From Piper betle (taxonomy: Eukaryota > Streptophyta > Magnoliopsida > Piperales > Piperaceae): DNA of 64,000 bases. The notes beneath the pieces were generated by a model. The model saw only the letters and a list, made by a program, of their open reading frames with translations. It ran no database searches and was not told where the DNA came from. Shown piece by piece: positions 24,391 through 36,565 of this stretch. The number at the start of each line of letters is the position of its first letter. Position 1 is the first letter of the stretch. Location of the stretch: the NCBI GenBank assembly GCA_033002965.1, contig JAURVB010012425.1, forward strand, positions 1 to 64,000. The letters run 5' to 3'. A program made the position numbers and the translations under genes.

Positions 24391-25300
24391 TTTCAAGACA
24401 ATCACAGTTAATCATTCCACCATCGCCTACACTAGCTTCAAATTTAGAACAACAAAAAACTACAATACAAAAAACCGCAGCACTTAACACAAAAAAATCA
24501 CAGAAAAGTACCTCCAAATCGGCAGAGGAAGCTTCCCCTCCCCAATCCCACCACTTGAATCGCTGCAATTTCAAACAAAAACCACCAAGAACAGACATAA
24601 ATGCAAAAAAACCACACAAATCTTCCAACAATTTCAACCACCACCATTCCCGAAACCGCCACCACCACGCAACCATCAATTTCAACAACCATAACACTTT
24701 CCAAACAACAAACATAATTCAACATTTCATCAATTCCGGCCGCTTAAAGTCATCCTAGCTCCAAAATTCTAAACAAGGATGCACCAAACGAACCACGCAG
24801 CACTTAAAACACTTACAAGACAACAACAGCTCCGATTGTAGCATCTAATCACCCAATTTTCCTACAACAAACCAATTCCAACAATGATACTACAATTCAA
24901 CATCCCAACATTATCGTCCCCTACACTAGCTTCAATTTCACAGCAAGCAACTACAATACGCAAACACACAAAAATCGTAAAAAAAACCGCACAGATACGC
25001 ACCTCCAAATCGGCCGACGGAGCACCCCTCCTCAATCCCGCCACTAGATTCACCTTCCGCAACCTCTACCCGCTGCGATCGCAACCGAAGATCGAGACAA
25101 ACAACAACAACAACGAAATAAGAACAACCGAAACCGACGAGCATCGACGGAGCGGGCCGGGCCGGACCGATCCCAGATCCGGCCGAAGATCCGGCGGCGG
25201 CGGCGGAGGGGTGTGCCGGCGACGGCGAGGGCAGCGGCGGCGCCGGCGGGGAAATCGACGAAGAACGGTGGTGGGTGTGCGTGGGCGGTAAAGAGAGAGA
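22551..25300 (-). other. Leader/promoter region of the MUCI70-like gene with repeated 5' UTR exon cassette
   Basis: Upstream of the start codon the minus strand has no coding exon but shows two leader exons with the same 3' end: GCCGATTTGGAG/gtgcgt ends at 25003 and CTGCCGATTTGGAG/gtac ends at 24512. Both are preceded by related GGGATTGxGGAGGGG text. Between 22.76 and 24.95 kb, diverged copies of a roughly 190-240 bp unit recur (caattttgacaatgatac, caaccacaat, ttacactagcttcaa, aacaaggagccaccaaa). The far end (25.1-25.3 kb) is GC-rich with a GA tract and looks like the transcription start area. I infer a spliced leader whose intron and exon expanded by tandem duplication. Confidence 0.5.
24342..24387. 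repeat. (TA)n microsatellite
   Basis: About 22 uninterrupted TA units inserted into one copy of the leader repeat, splitting the motif that is elsewhere continuous (gacaatgatactttcag). Confidence 0.95.
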
Positions 25301-25529
25301 GAGCGGGGGGACGTCGGTTTGGGGGCCGCCTGCTCCTCCCTTGTTGGCCTTGTCAAATCCTGACGACGTCAATCATAAAGTAACGTGGTCGGGAATATTT
25401 ACGTGGATGGACCCCCCTTTTTGGGGTGGATTGATGTTCGTGGGAGTCGCGTGGGTTGTTTGGTCCTACGTTATTTTTCTTTTCCTTAGACATCATCGGT
25501 GACCATCATGACATCATCCACTAATCAGT

Positions 25530-25695
25530 AAAATTTTTCTCTTAATTATAATTAATATCGGTACTTAATGATAGACTATAATTATATAATATATATACAT
25601 ATATATATTCAGAAAAATTTTCTCTTAATTATAATTAATATCGGTACTTAATGATATACTCTAATTATATAATATATATATATATATATATAAAA
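25530..25695. repeat. Tandem duplication of an 82-bp AT-rich unit ending in (TA)n
   Basis: ttttctcttaattataatta followed by tatcggtacttaatgata occurs at about 25536 and again at about 25618. Each copy runs into a TA-rich tract. Confidence 0.8.
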
Positions 25696-25976
25696 GTTAC
25701 CATACTGCACGCGAGGCAGAAGCAATTTTCTACACCCCCCCTCGCGTCGGGGACTGTTCGATTACAAGGACGGCTCGAGATCTCTGGGTGATGCTAAGCG
25801 TCTAGTACAATTATGACGTGACCGATGTCACATTTTAAAGAAAGCAGGATCTAAGCCAGTCCTTGTAATTGGACAGCCCAAATGTGCAAAGCACATAAAA
25901 TTTTTCTTGCACCAGCAGAATAGCCAATCTGGTGTGTCTATATGTGTATATGTATATATATATGTATATGTATGTG

Positions 25977-26255
25977 GGATTAGACTACCCTACAGGAACG
26001 ACTACTGAGAATGAGTTTCCTCCAAATCGCTTTAACTTCGAACGATGGGATCACAATCTGACGGCCCTGATCTATTTTTCCGAAAAATCTGATCTTTACC
26101 CTCTACCCTCGAGCGGTGAGGCATTTGAGGATGGAGGGTAAAAAGACATCAGGTTTTTGTAAGCAGATCTTAGCCGATCAAATTAGATTTGACGGACCAT
26201 ATTAGAGCAACAACAGGAAACTATTCCTCCAGTCGCCCTCAGGGTAGCCAATCCT
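25977..26255. mobile_element. TIR element embedded in a TA microsatellite
   Basis: The left end gggattagactaccct and right end agggtagccaatcct are imperfect inverted repeats (shared core GGATTrGmcTACCCT). On both outer sides the sequence passes directly into TA/TATG repeats (25.93-25.97 and 26.26-26.33 kb). Insertion in TA tracts is a feature of Micron-type plant MITEs. There is no coding content. The 25.74-25.88 kb stretch next to it also has pairing arms (ttcgattacaaggac and gtccttgtaattgga) and may be a relative. Confidence 0.5.
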
Positions 26256-26256
26256 C

Positions 26257-26326
<70 letters not shown>

Positions 26327-27394
26327 CCACCATTGTATGGATTATGAATAAAAATAAATATTTAGTTTTAATTTATAATTACATATATTTTAGATAAAAT
26401 AACTTAATATGTAAACAGATAATTTCTTCTTTAATTCGTATTAACAAATTTTGAAAGAATAATTGTAAAATTATTATTAGACAATTTTGAAAGAATTAAG
26501 ATGATTGAGAGTAAATATGTAAATAGTAGAGATACTTGTGAGAATGAGAATGATAGCTATAAAGTTAGAAAAAATTAAGTTTTTTTAAAATAGTAATTTT
26601 AATTTTGAAATAAAACGAAAAATTAGAAAATATTTTGTATAATCTATATTATTATTTTATTATTTTATTATATCCTAACAAAAAAAAATTAGCCTTTGTT
26701 TGTCATATATTTTTATTGCTACGGTATTTTTCAATTCGCCTAAGTTTCTATGTCTATTGTTATTTTATAATTTTATTTTTCTTATTAGGAAAAGTCTATA
26801 TATGTCTGCCTTATTATTTTATGATTTTACAATTTTATTTTAGATGGGTTATTGATGTAATCTAACGTTTTATATTATTATGCCTCTAAAACTATCTAAT
26901 TTTTAAAAAAATATTAAATAATAAAATAATAATAATAATATGCCACTTTATTCTATATTATTATAATTTATTGAGATATGAATCATAATAATTTTATATC
27001 TTCGTAAGAACCCAACCCAACGTACAATATAATGAGATAAGTCATTTCTTTAAAAATAGTTAACTAAGTTAAAGATATATAGTTCATTCTTACTTATAAA
27101 CATAATCTTAACCTAATAGATATTAAATATGGGATTAAATTGAAGAATCTCATAATTTTAAAAATAAACACAAATTTTTAAAGCTAATGATGTTTTCTAG
27201 TAATAAAATTGGTAATGATATTGATTTTAGTTAGTTATTTCTATTAAATACAATAGGAAACTAACTTCTAATAACTTCCTCAAAATCATTATGATGGTCA
27301 ATTTTATCACTAGAAAATATTGATAGCCATTTTAAAGATAAAATTTAATTAATGAGGAAATAGATAATAATCATTTGATTTTTTTCTTTTAATT

Positions 27395-28030
27395 GCATTT
27401 TTATTGGTAAAATCTCTTCCTTTTCGTTGAAAATTTTGACTCTTATTTCATTAATAAGAGTAGGTTGGTCCCGAACACATGTACGACAAACAAAAATTCA
27501 ATACAATATTAATATAAATTAACCAACCTAACTTTATACCATAGTTTTAAATATTGTACTGGTTACCACACCAAATTTATTGCCTGCTCGGGTATAATTG
27601 GTTCAACTAGGTCAAATTGGGATCAACTGGATTCTAAAATTATAAATAAAATATTTAATTAAATATTTAAAATGTATTTTGTTATCAATATTTTATTTAA
27701 TTAAAATATTGTATTTTTATTGGTAAAATCTCTTACTTTTCATTGAAAATCTTGACTATTATTTCATTAATAAGATTAGGTTGGTCCCGAACACATGTAC
27801 GACAAACAAAAATTCAATACAATAGTAATATAAATTAACCAACCTAACTTTATACCATAGTTTTAAATATTGTACCGGTTACCACACCAAATTTATTGCC
27901 TGATGTGGTATATTTGGTTCAACCAGGTTAAATTGGGATCAACTGGATTCTAAAATTATTCTAAAATTACAAATAAAATATTTAATTAAATATTTAAAAT
28001 GTATTTTGTTATCAATATTTTATTTAATTA
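27395..28030. repeat. Direct tandem duplication, about 316-bp unit, 2 copies
   Basis: The two copies begin at tattggtaaaatctctt (about 27402 and 27718) and both run through aggttggtcccgaacaca, accatagttttaaatattgt and gggatcaactggattctaa to ttatcaatattttatttaa. Divergence is a few percent. It is non-coding. Confidence 0.9.
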
Positions 28031-28169
28031 AAATGTCGTGATTTTCAACGAAACATCAAATTTTGTGAAAATTATATTTTAAAAAATGGGTACAAGTTAA
28101 AATAGTACAAAAATTTAAATCATACCAGATTAGAAGGTGGTATGTTGTATGACACTTTAACTGTTTAAT

Positions 28170-28640
28170 TTATCCGAGCTTGAACCCTCGTTCATGAGTC
28201 CGAGCTTGAACCCAGCTCGTTTATGAGCTTGAACCCGGCTCAATTAAAAGTCAAAACTACCTCACTTAAAAAATACAATCAATGTGGATTGAACCCATAA
28301 CCTTGAGGTCATCAAAGTAAATATTTACCATCTCAAGTATCTCACTTCTTTGTTATTATATTGTACATGTGTGTGTGTGTCTATACATATATATAAATAT
28401 TATATTGTTATTATATTGTGCATGTGTGTTATCAATCCACATTGATTATATATAATATAAAACTTATATTATTATATTATTTTATCAAATCGAGTTCGAG
28501 TTATAACTGAGTTAAGTCGAGTCGAACACGGCCTTGCTCAAGCTCGGCCCGTAAGATCCGAGTTCGAGACGAGTTCAAGCTCGAGCATTTAAATGTCAAG
28601 TTTCGAGTCAAGCTCAGCCGAACAGAACGCTAAATGCTCA
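28170..28640. mobile_element. CTCGAGC-rich MITE-like relic
   Basis: There are many GAGCTTGAACC, CGAGTTCGAG and GAGTCGAGTCGAAC words in both orientations, as in the relics at 1.3-1.7 and 6.4-6.9 kb. A tRNA-T-loop-like word (ggttcaatcc on the minus strand at about 28275) is part of a common plant repeat and not a tRNA. Ends are not resolved. Confidence 0.3.
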
Positions 28641-29292
28641 CTGTAGACACATCTGTAGAAGAACAAAATTTTTAAATTTAAAAAGGAAAATATATAAAAA
28701 TTCTTTGTAATTTTTGCCATGTAAAACTAAAAATAATAAAAAAAATTGAAAAGATTTTGTTAACAAATATTAAATGAATGGATTGTAAATATAATATGAA
28801 AATAATAGACATAATTGAATAAAAAAATTTAATAACATTAATGCACGAAAAATTTTAAAAAAATCAATATTTTTTAAACTTCTATTAGAACAAATTTCAT
28901 AAATTTTAAAAATGTAAGCATTTAAAAATTCTTTATAATTTTTAACATGTAAGAATATAAATAATTTAAAAAATGTGGTTTTGTATAAAAAATGTTTATC
29001 GAAAATGAATTGCAAAGACGATAAAAAATTTTCACATTTAAATTGATTAGAAAAGCCATAAATGAAAAATCGTATGAGATAGAGACAATATTTAAAAAAA
29101 ATTAAACAAAATGATTTGATATTAAAAACTTGATAAATATATTTAAACAACATTCCATTGAGCTTCTCTTTCTTTTAACACTACATCAGTGATAAATTCG
29201 GAGGGTGATTGTTAAATAAACAAAAGATCATTATTTATAAGAAAGTTTTTAGGTGAAAACCTCCGAATTTTTTAAAAATAGAAAAGGGTATA

Positions 29293-32161
29293 TGTAAAAC
29301 CCGTGACTCGAGTCAGAGTTTTACGGGAGTGAACCAGTCGGTTCAACTGTCGGTTCGAGTCGAGTCAGCTTCATGGACCGCGAGCTGAGTTGAGGCCAGC
29401 TGTGAGTTATGAGCGATGAGGGTCATGTATGCTCAAGTATACGATGATAACGCCTAAAAGATGATGAAAAATGGGTTATCAAGTATATGGAGGTATGCAG
29501 TATTGATTGTTATTTTTATTTGATCGTAGAATATTTTTAGGGCCGAATGACGAATTAGGACGCGATATAGGTGAGTTTGGGTGGGTTATTAGTTATAGAA
29601 CATATCATTTGGATGTTGCTGTGTTCGTTTGATTTTACGGGATTTTTCCCAATTTTTTGGATTTTTTAGGATTTATTAGGAGATAGTTATTATTATTGAC
29701 TCGAGTCGGAGTCGAGTCAAGTTTAATTTACAAAAATGCCATCGCACGCACTTCATCTTCCTCCCGACCCTTCTTCACCCAAACCCTCGCCGCCCACTTT
29801 GTTCGTCGCCGCCACCGCCGTCGACTGTCGCCCCGCCGCCGGAACCAACCGTCCGTCGTCCCCTCGCCATCGCCGTGCCGCCCAGATCGACCCCGGCCAC
29901 CGATCGCCTGCCGGCGCGCCGCCGCGATGCCGCGAAGCCGCCTCGGCCATCGCCATTCCGAGCTCGATTTCGCCGCCGTCCGGGCCGCTCCGCCGCCGCT
30001 GTGACCCCGACGACCACCCTCTCGCCGTTGCCGACGTTTCCCCCATCCTCCCGACCGCCGTCGAGGCCGGCCGGAGCCCCGATCGGAGCACACCGCCGCC
30101 GCCACCCGTTTTCAACGCCGCCGTCGATGGCCATCGCCGCCTCGGCTACCCTGTTTGACACCGCCATTGGACCAAGCTCGTCGAGCTGGTGCCGATAGAC
30201 CCCCTGATTGCCCCGTCCCGAATCATCGCCGGAAAACCGCCGGACATCTCGCCGGAAAACCGCCGACACTCGCCGGAAAGCCGCCGGAACCGCCGGAAAA
30301 TTGGATTCGTGGGAAATTCGCCGGATCATCCGCCGAACGCACCCGGTCCAATCTGATCGGACTTCGGACGCCGCTAGGTGCCGAATTCGAGTTTCGAGCC
30401 GCGAAACGGAAACCCTAGCCGTCGCCGATTTTCGACGACGCGAGGTATAATTTATTTTAACTTAATTAATTGAAAGTATTGATTATTAGAATTTGCATGC
30501 TATGATTGATGAATTGTGCATTGTAATTACTTATATAAATGTGGATTTGATTTAGAATAAAATATGAAATTTGTGGAATTGTGTGGTGTTAAAAATAGAA
30601 GTTATGAAACTAATTAGGGTTATTAGGTAATGATCATGATCTAATGCAAACTAGCCTAAGTAGACTTGCTAGAATTGATATAGGTTAATGTGTGTTGATT
30701 GATGCGTGATTGTGTTGATTGTGTGTGCATGCTATAGGATGTGTGATTCATCATGCGGGCGTTAGATTTTAGCTTGATTGTGTAGGTACGGTGTAGGAGC
30801 TCGCCGCCTAGGCGCGTGGACCCGTTTGGAGCTTCTACCAGGTCCGTTTAGGACTCGTTCTCTGTTTTACGCTACTCTATTGTTTATTTGATTTATCATG
30901 TGCAGGACGAGTTAAGTGGCGTTTTATCGGATCCCACTTAACTCGGGCCATTTAGCCAACAGTTCTTTTTTCGGATTAATAACCCTCGAGGATGAGATCC
31001 CTCGAGTTTGTTTTCGAACTTCAGATCCAGCTCACGATGCCTTCGGGCCTATTGTATAAATCCCAACCCAGGCCTATATATATATAGTTTTCGTGTTTTC
31101 GGTGAGAGATGGAATGAGGGTTACTTGCGGCCACGTCTTCAGATAGGGCGTGTGCCCGGAAGAGCGGGCTCTGGAGCTGGGGAGAACCCACTTCGTTCCC
31201 GAAGGATCCGGACAACTCCACCTTTGAGTTCCTCAAACCCGGAGAAGTGTGGAGGTTTACGGGTACTGCAATGCAGCGCATGTCTAGACTTGTGGTTCAA
31301 AGGGTACTGAAGGCGACTGCCTGAGAGTGCTCGGCCTTTGTGCTCAAGGCCAGGAGTAATATGGAAGGTGCAGAGGGCGGTAAGGAATGAAATTTGATGC
31401 GAGAAGCGATAGAGGAATGGCCAAGGTATGAGGATGAGAAAGATAGGGGGACGCTGTCGACTCGAGGGCGACGGCCCGACGGTGACGGCTCCCGTATGTG
31501 CCCTGATGAGAGTTCTTGAGGAAGTATATGGTTTTGATTCAACAGGAGAGTTTGCTCTCCTGTGCCAGATTGATATTAGTTATTTTTCGGGCCGGTAACA
31601 CTCGTTACTGACGGTTTTTCTATATATATGTAGGTGAGGAATGCGAGCGATGAAAGCTGTCGGGACTGCGGAGGAGCAGCACGGAACCGCGCACACATGT
31701 ACCTGCCGCGTGTAACGTATAATGACGGTGTGTTATTGCTACGTGAATGATAATTTTGATGTGTTTGTTTAGATAAATTGCTTGTTATGAAATGAATGGA
31801 TAAATGTGAATGAGTAGTGAGTTTGGAGTTCAGGCTCGGTTCAATTGAAACGAAAGAGATAATGATGAATGCTACGATAGATTATCATGTTTTATCGTAT
31901 TTTGATAAAATCGTATATATATTTTCTTTTGGTTTCTCATTTATTATTTTGTCTTGTTTTTGCTTGTACATCATATCATGCATGTAGGACCACGTTAGAA
32001 CCCAATCGTTCTCATTCATGCATTTCATATTTGCATCTCCATCTTGAGACGTCGAGAGTAGATCCGGGTCGGCTTAACCGAATCTAGTAGATTAACGAAC
32101 GGTTCGGTCGCCGGTGACATTTCCGGGTCGGTTCGCGGGTGAACCGAAACGAGGTGTTACA
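29293..32161 (+). mobile_element. Solo LTR of a Ty3-gypsy-like retrotransposon, 2.87 kb
   Basis: It starts TGTAAAACCCGTGACTCGAG and ends CGAAACGAGGTGTTACA, with TG...CA termini bordered by a perfect 5-bp target duplication GTATA (29288-29292 and 32162-32166). No gag-pol, primer-binding site or second LTR follows, so it is a solo LTR formed by LTR-LTR recombination. The 2.9-kb length and TGTAA... start fit Tekay/Del-type gypsy families (inference). TATA-like motifs lie near 31052 (tgtataaatccc) and 31075. A 0.7-kb GC-rich CCGCCG block (about 29.73-30.43 kb) is absent from the related inverted LTR at 47959-50911. Open frames inside are compositional. Confidence 0.88.
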
Positions 32162-32290
32162 GTATAACCCTTTGGATATAAAACATTCACAATCTCATAA
32201 TATTATTCTTTTATAAAGAGACACATCTTATAAGAATAACCTTTAAAAAAGGACATCCTTCTCCGGGAAGATCCATCTCGTAGGAGTACC

Positions 32291-32845
32291 TAGGGTTGGG
32301 CAAGAATCAAGCTAACTCACTAGTTTTTGTAACTCGACTCGACTCAAACTCGATTAATTTAAATTTGATTCGAAACTCGATCTTAAAAAAATAAACTTGA
32401 CTCAATTACAATAGAGCTAGTGTCGGGTTATATTAAACTCTCAACTTGACTCGAAAAACTCGATTCGGCTTAAAACTGAACACGAATCAACTAGATATCT
32501 AATATAAACCTTTAGTAATTTTTTTTAGGATACAAGGATAATATAATATTAAAAATGGCAATTTAGTATAAAAATAATTAAATCAAAACAATCTAATAGT
32601 TACAATTATGAAGAGCATCATTTATATTTTTACAAAAAATAAAAAATAAAAATATCGCATTATAGAGAATAAACTAGATCTTCAAACTTATTATAATGAA
32701 ACTCGAACATGACCAATGCCAGACTCAAACTTGATCATGAACTAAAATAACTTAACTCGAAACTATTTACTTCAAAATTCAATTCGTAAATGGGCAGAGT
32801 TCGCGTTGGGCAAAACTCGACACGACTTGACTCTTGCCAGCCCTA
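32291..32845. mobile_element. 555-bp hAT-type MITE
   Basis: Inverted ends TAGGGTTGGGCAAG and CTTGCCAGCCCTA are flanked by a perfect 8-bp target duplication GGAGTACC (32283-32290 and 32846-32853). The interior is rich in ACTCGACTCGA words, with no coding capacity. The TIR type and 8-bp duplication place it with hAT elements. Confidence 0.92.
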
Positions 32846-32853
32846 GGAGTACC

Positions 32854-34000
32854 CATTTCTAAAGAGTTGCACCACCTTAGAAGTAAACAGAGAAAAGAAT
32901 CCCTTCCGAACAAATTTGGTGAAAAAATTCCTTCCTCTATTACACTTAGGTATTAGATATATATATGTATGATATATTAAATTAAAATATATAAAATATA
33001 CCAATTCTTTTTAACAAGAATAATATGTATTCAATTGTAACAAAAAATATCTATTGCTAGAATTGAATGTTTATATAAAAATATTAACTAAGAAAATAGT
33101 TTTAATTTCATGTTAAAAATAAGTAAAAATCTTAATTAAGTAGGAGTTAGTAATTAAAAGATACTATTCAAGGAAAATTTTAATATTTAAATAGAACTTA
33201 TCATTTTTTAATAATATTTTTTCGAATAAAACTATGAAGTTTTCCTAACAATAAATAACAATTCTAAATATATAAATAAAATTAATTTAAAAATAAGTAG
33301 TTATTTAAAACCAAATAAGTAGTTATTTAAGGCCAATTAATTTAGAAATCCTAAATTAAGTATGTATTACTAATTAAAAACTTCAATTTGAATAAAAAAA
33401 TTATAATATTTAATTAAGTATATATTTTTTTTTCCTAATTTTGGGTAAAATTATACGCCAAAGTTTTCCAATGGGTTCGATTAAAACTCAAAAACAGACA
33501 AGCAAAAAATTTGAGCCAAGAAAAATTTGCCACCACTAGATCATAGGCTCTCTAAACATGCCAGAGTAATTTCCACCAAGGGAAATCGTGAGAATACAGT
33601 GCATATGGATCTTCCCTTTTAGACACTTCTACACCATTTTTGTGCAGAAAACTTATTGACTTGGAATCAGTTGTGTAATGGCAATATTTGATTCGTAATG
33701 TTCAATTTATTGCCATCAAGAAACAATGTTAATTTTTGTCGCAAAAATACTCTTTTTCGGGTGATTTCACCTGAAAATTTTCACTTTCTGGGATTTCCAA
33801 ACCAATTCAGACACAAGAATGGAGCTACTTCTTTGTATAACTTATCATAAATGGATCAAAAAGGTAGAAAAAACCCATAACACTAAAAAAAATAGAAGCC
33901 AAAATGGAGAGTTATCTGAAGATGAAAAGTTTTACATGACAAAAGACAGACTACAAAGCAAGAATAAATAAATCAACGGATTAAAGTACAGAGGATAAAC
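32854..34000. other. AT-rich spacer downstream of glucanase copy 1
   Basis: It is strongly AT-rich to about 33.45 kb, then a less biased stretch that probably includes the 3' UTR of the glucanase gene on the minus strand. No gene or element could be identified. Confidence 0.5.
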
Positions 34001-34011
34001 AACATCCCCTA

Positions 34012-36555
34012 TTATCTCAATGATAGAACATATAGAAGTAGGAGCATGATCATAGTCCAAGGTAAAGAAACAGGTAATGAAGGGGACGACGACGAGGAAG
34101 GAGAATCAATCTGCACAATAAAATTGCAGGAATCTCTAGAAGCATTCTGGGTTGTCACCATTCCCAGCCCTTGGAAAACACAGCTCCTTGCAGCTTGGTT
34201 CTGCACTTGGAAGTACATATTGAATGCATAAGAGGCATTACCTTGAGAATCTAGGTTATTGCAGGAGGAGCCATATCCAAGAGCAGTACAGTCTGAAAAA
34301 GTGCAAGCATAGTTTATGTTATCGCCGAGCTTGCTCAAGTCCTTGGCATTTGGATTGAGCACACACCATTTTTGAGGAAGATATTTAACATCTTTAGCTG
34401 GAACCAAGAATGTATTCTGGCCTTGCCCAGATAGGTCCATTGCAAACTTCGGCTGTCCATCATACCTAAAGATCCCCCAGTGACGCTCAAAGGCTCCAGG
34501 GGCAATGCTTTTCAAGTCTTCATCTAGCAACCCAAACAAATAAATTTCAGGAAGAGCGGGCCTCATGGGTGTGCCCTGATTTGCAGCAATTCTCCTCAAA
34601 AGACCATCATAGAATCTCTTGGCATAACCAATTGTTGCACTTTTGTCACCATCAGTCGGCCAGCCAACCTCTCCCACCAATATAGGCATGTCCCCATGCC
34701 CTACAGATTTCAGTGCAGCAACCAATGTATCAAAGTTGGCATCAAACACATTTGTGTACTGAACTCCGTTGTCCACAATTGGAGTGCTTCCACCATCAAA
34801 GAAAGCAAAATTAACAGGGAAGTTGTCATCAAGGTAAAGACTGAGGTATGGATAGATGTTAACTGTGAAAGGGGCATTGTTCTTGGCTAGAAATTGGACT
34901 ATTGCAGCCATGAGATCACCTATGTCAGTTCGAAATACTCCTGAAGAAGGAAAACTGCTGCCTGCGGCGGAGTTGTATACATCTGCATTGAGAGGTACAG
35001 TAGCCTTGATGGTGTCTCCGACGCCAGCTTCGTTTAAAGCATTCTGGATGTTTTCTAGGGCCGGGAAAGTTACATTCAAAAACGAACCGTTGTATGATGA
35101 AAGAAAAGGTTCATTTCCCACTGCTACATACCTGCAAAAGAACACTCCAAACATCAGGATTGAGGTAAAAGAACTTTTCAACTTTTATTTTAGAGCACAC
35201 AAACAGGCATTTAACTACACTGCATATAAGACCCCTATCCAAGAGGTTAACTATGTTATCTCACCGTTGGCTATAAGCAAAGAATTCTATATCACCAACG
35301 ACAACGCATGTATTACGTGAAGCTGTAACTGAAAAACACTTCACATGTATGAGAAGCAGAAGAAGAATAATGTAAGCAACAACCACACCATAGCATCTCA
35401 ACATATTTGAGTTAATTAAATAAGACTACCAGAAAATGCTATCGTTTTCGTCAGATAAATTTGACCCCACGTAACAGCACAGAAAAACCAAAAAGAAAAA
35501 ACTGCATTCTTTTGCTTTGTCAGCAACACATTAATGTTTATACTGCCCCCATTACAAATCTTGGTCAAAAGGTAGCAAAAACAAATAAATTGGAAAGAGC
35601 ACTATAAATTAGCCATATATTGTTCTTCTCACAGATGTTATCTCAAATATATATTAGCATCAAAGAAGACTCTATCTAGTCACACTTGAAACTAGTAAAT
35701 GAAGAAGTTTGAACCACCATTCATGTCAACTAATGCGGTATTAAAAAACCCGCCAAACTGGCTAGAAGCAGCAAGAACTCTGCTTCTCAGGCAGCATCAC
35801 AACTTTGCAATTATACAATACATGCTGGATCCCCCGATCAGTTGAGAAAGTTAAAATCATACTTCAAGAATTTGGCAAAGGAAGCATTTGATAGGTAAAT
35901 TTTCCTTTCTTTTCAGTAGGTTGTCCTTTATTCTAGACTCTAGGAAATGATAAGAACTAACTTGAGAGTATGAGCTAATCACAATTGATTAACGAAATTG
36001 TCCATTGCTTGATCAAGGCCGTATTAAAAATAACATCACTGCAAATCATGACCAACCAGGATGATTTACACTTAAATATCCAACATAGCTAGAAAAACTG
36101 AATCAAAAAGGGAACGATAGCAGGGAGCAAAAAGAAAAGAAAAAAAAGAGAGATACTTTGCAATCATCAATCAATAACAAAAACATTCGTTTGTTAAGGA
36201 GTGGGGAAAAAGATGCTCACTTGATGTTTACCCCTCCAGAGAAATTATACCGGGTAACATTCCTCTTCACCCACTGCTTGGCCGCATCATAGCTGGTCAT
36301 GGTGTCGAGCATGTTGTTAGGGATGGCAACCATCACCTCAATCCCACTCCCAGCCAGAGCTTTCATGGTGGACGCATCGGCGTCAAAGAGCTTCACTTTG
36401 TTGAAACCATTGTCCTTCAAAAGCTGGACAACAATCTTGGGAGGCAAAGGGTGGGTAGCCTGTGTTCCCCAGTTCACACCAATGCCCTGTGCAACAGAAC
36501 CAAGGAGGCCTACTACAAAAACCCAGATCAAAAACTGATGCATACCACCTACCAT
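34012..36555 (-). CDS. GPI-anchored glucan endo-1,3-beta-glucosidase (GH17 + X8/CBM43)
   Basis: Two exons on the minus strand, 36555-36221 and 35131-34012 (GT-AG, in phase), encode 484 aa. Residues 1-24 are a signal peptide (cleavage predicted after VAQG), then the mature GH17 start IGVNWGTQATHPLPP. The acid/base glutamate is E119 in YVAVGNEP and the nucleophile E266 in LVGEVGWPT. An X8/CBM43 domain follows with six cysteines (C368, C388, C393, C402, C429, C447; starts KWCVLNP). A serine-rich linker and hydrophobic tail (PWTMIMLLLLYVLSLR) form a GPI-anchor signal. It hydrolyses beta-1,3-glucan (callose) at the outer plasma membrane or plasmodesmata. The gene is intact. The ATG at 36555 is used; the second in-frame ATG (residue 5) is an alternative. 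A near-identical defective copy is at 39962-42490. Confidence 0.95.
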
Positions 36556-36565
36556 AAGGAAAGAA

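Larger units (their letters stand above)
26340..29290. other. AT-rich spacer
   Basis: No gene is visible. It holds a fragment of the TTAACTTAGTTAACC repeat family (27.03-27.15 kb), the tandem duplication 27395-28030 and a CTCGAGC-rich relic (28.17-28.64 kb). The open frame at 28770-29153 is a compositional artefact of T-rich sequence on the minus strand (mostly Phe, Leu, Ile, Tyr and Lys). Confidence 0.5.

Noticed and set aside
28262..28300. tRNA-like T-loop word (ggttcaatcc)
   Set aside because: No acceptor stem, D-arm or anticodon arm can be built around it; it belongs to a common plant repeat.
28770..29153. 127-aa open frame on the minus strand
   Set aside because: Phe/Leu/Ile/Lys-rich translation of T-rich spacer; no motif, promoter or relative seen.
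29728..30450. Six overlapping open frames in the GC-rich part of the first solo LTR
   Set aside because: They occur in all frames because CCGCCG repeats lack stop codons; they lie inside an LTR with defined ends.
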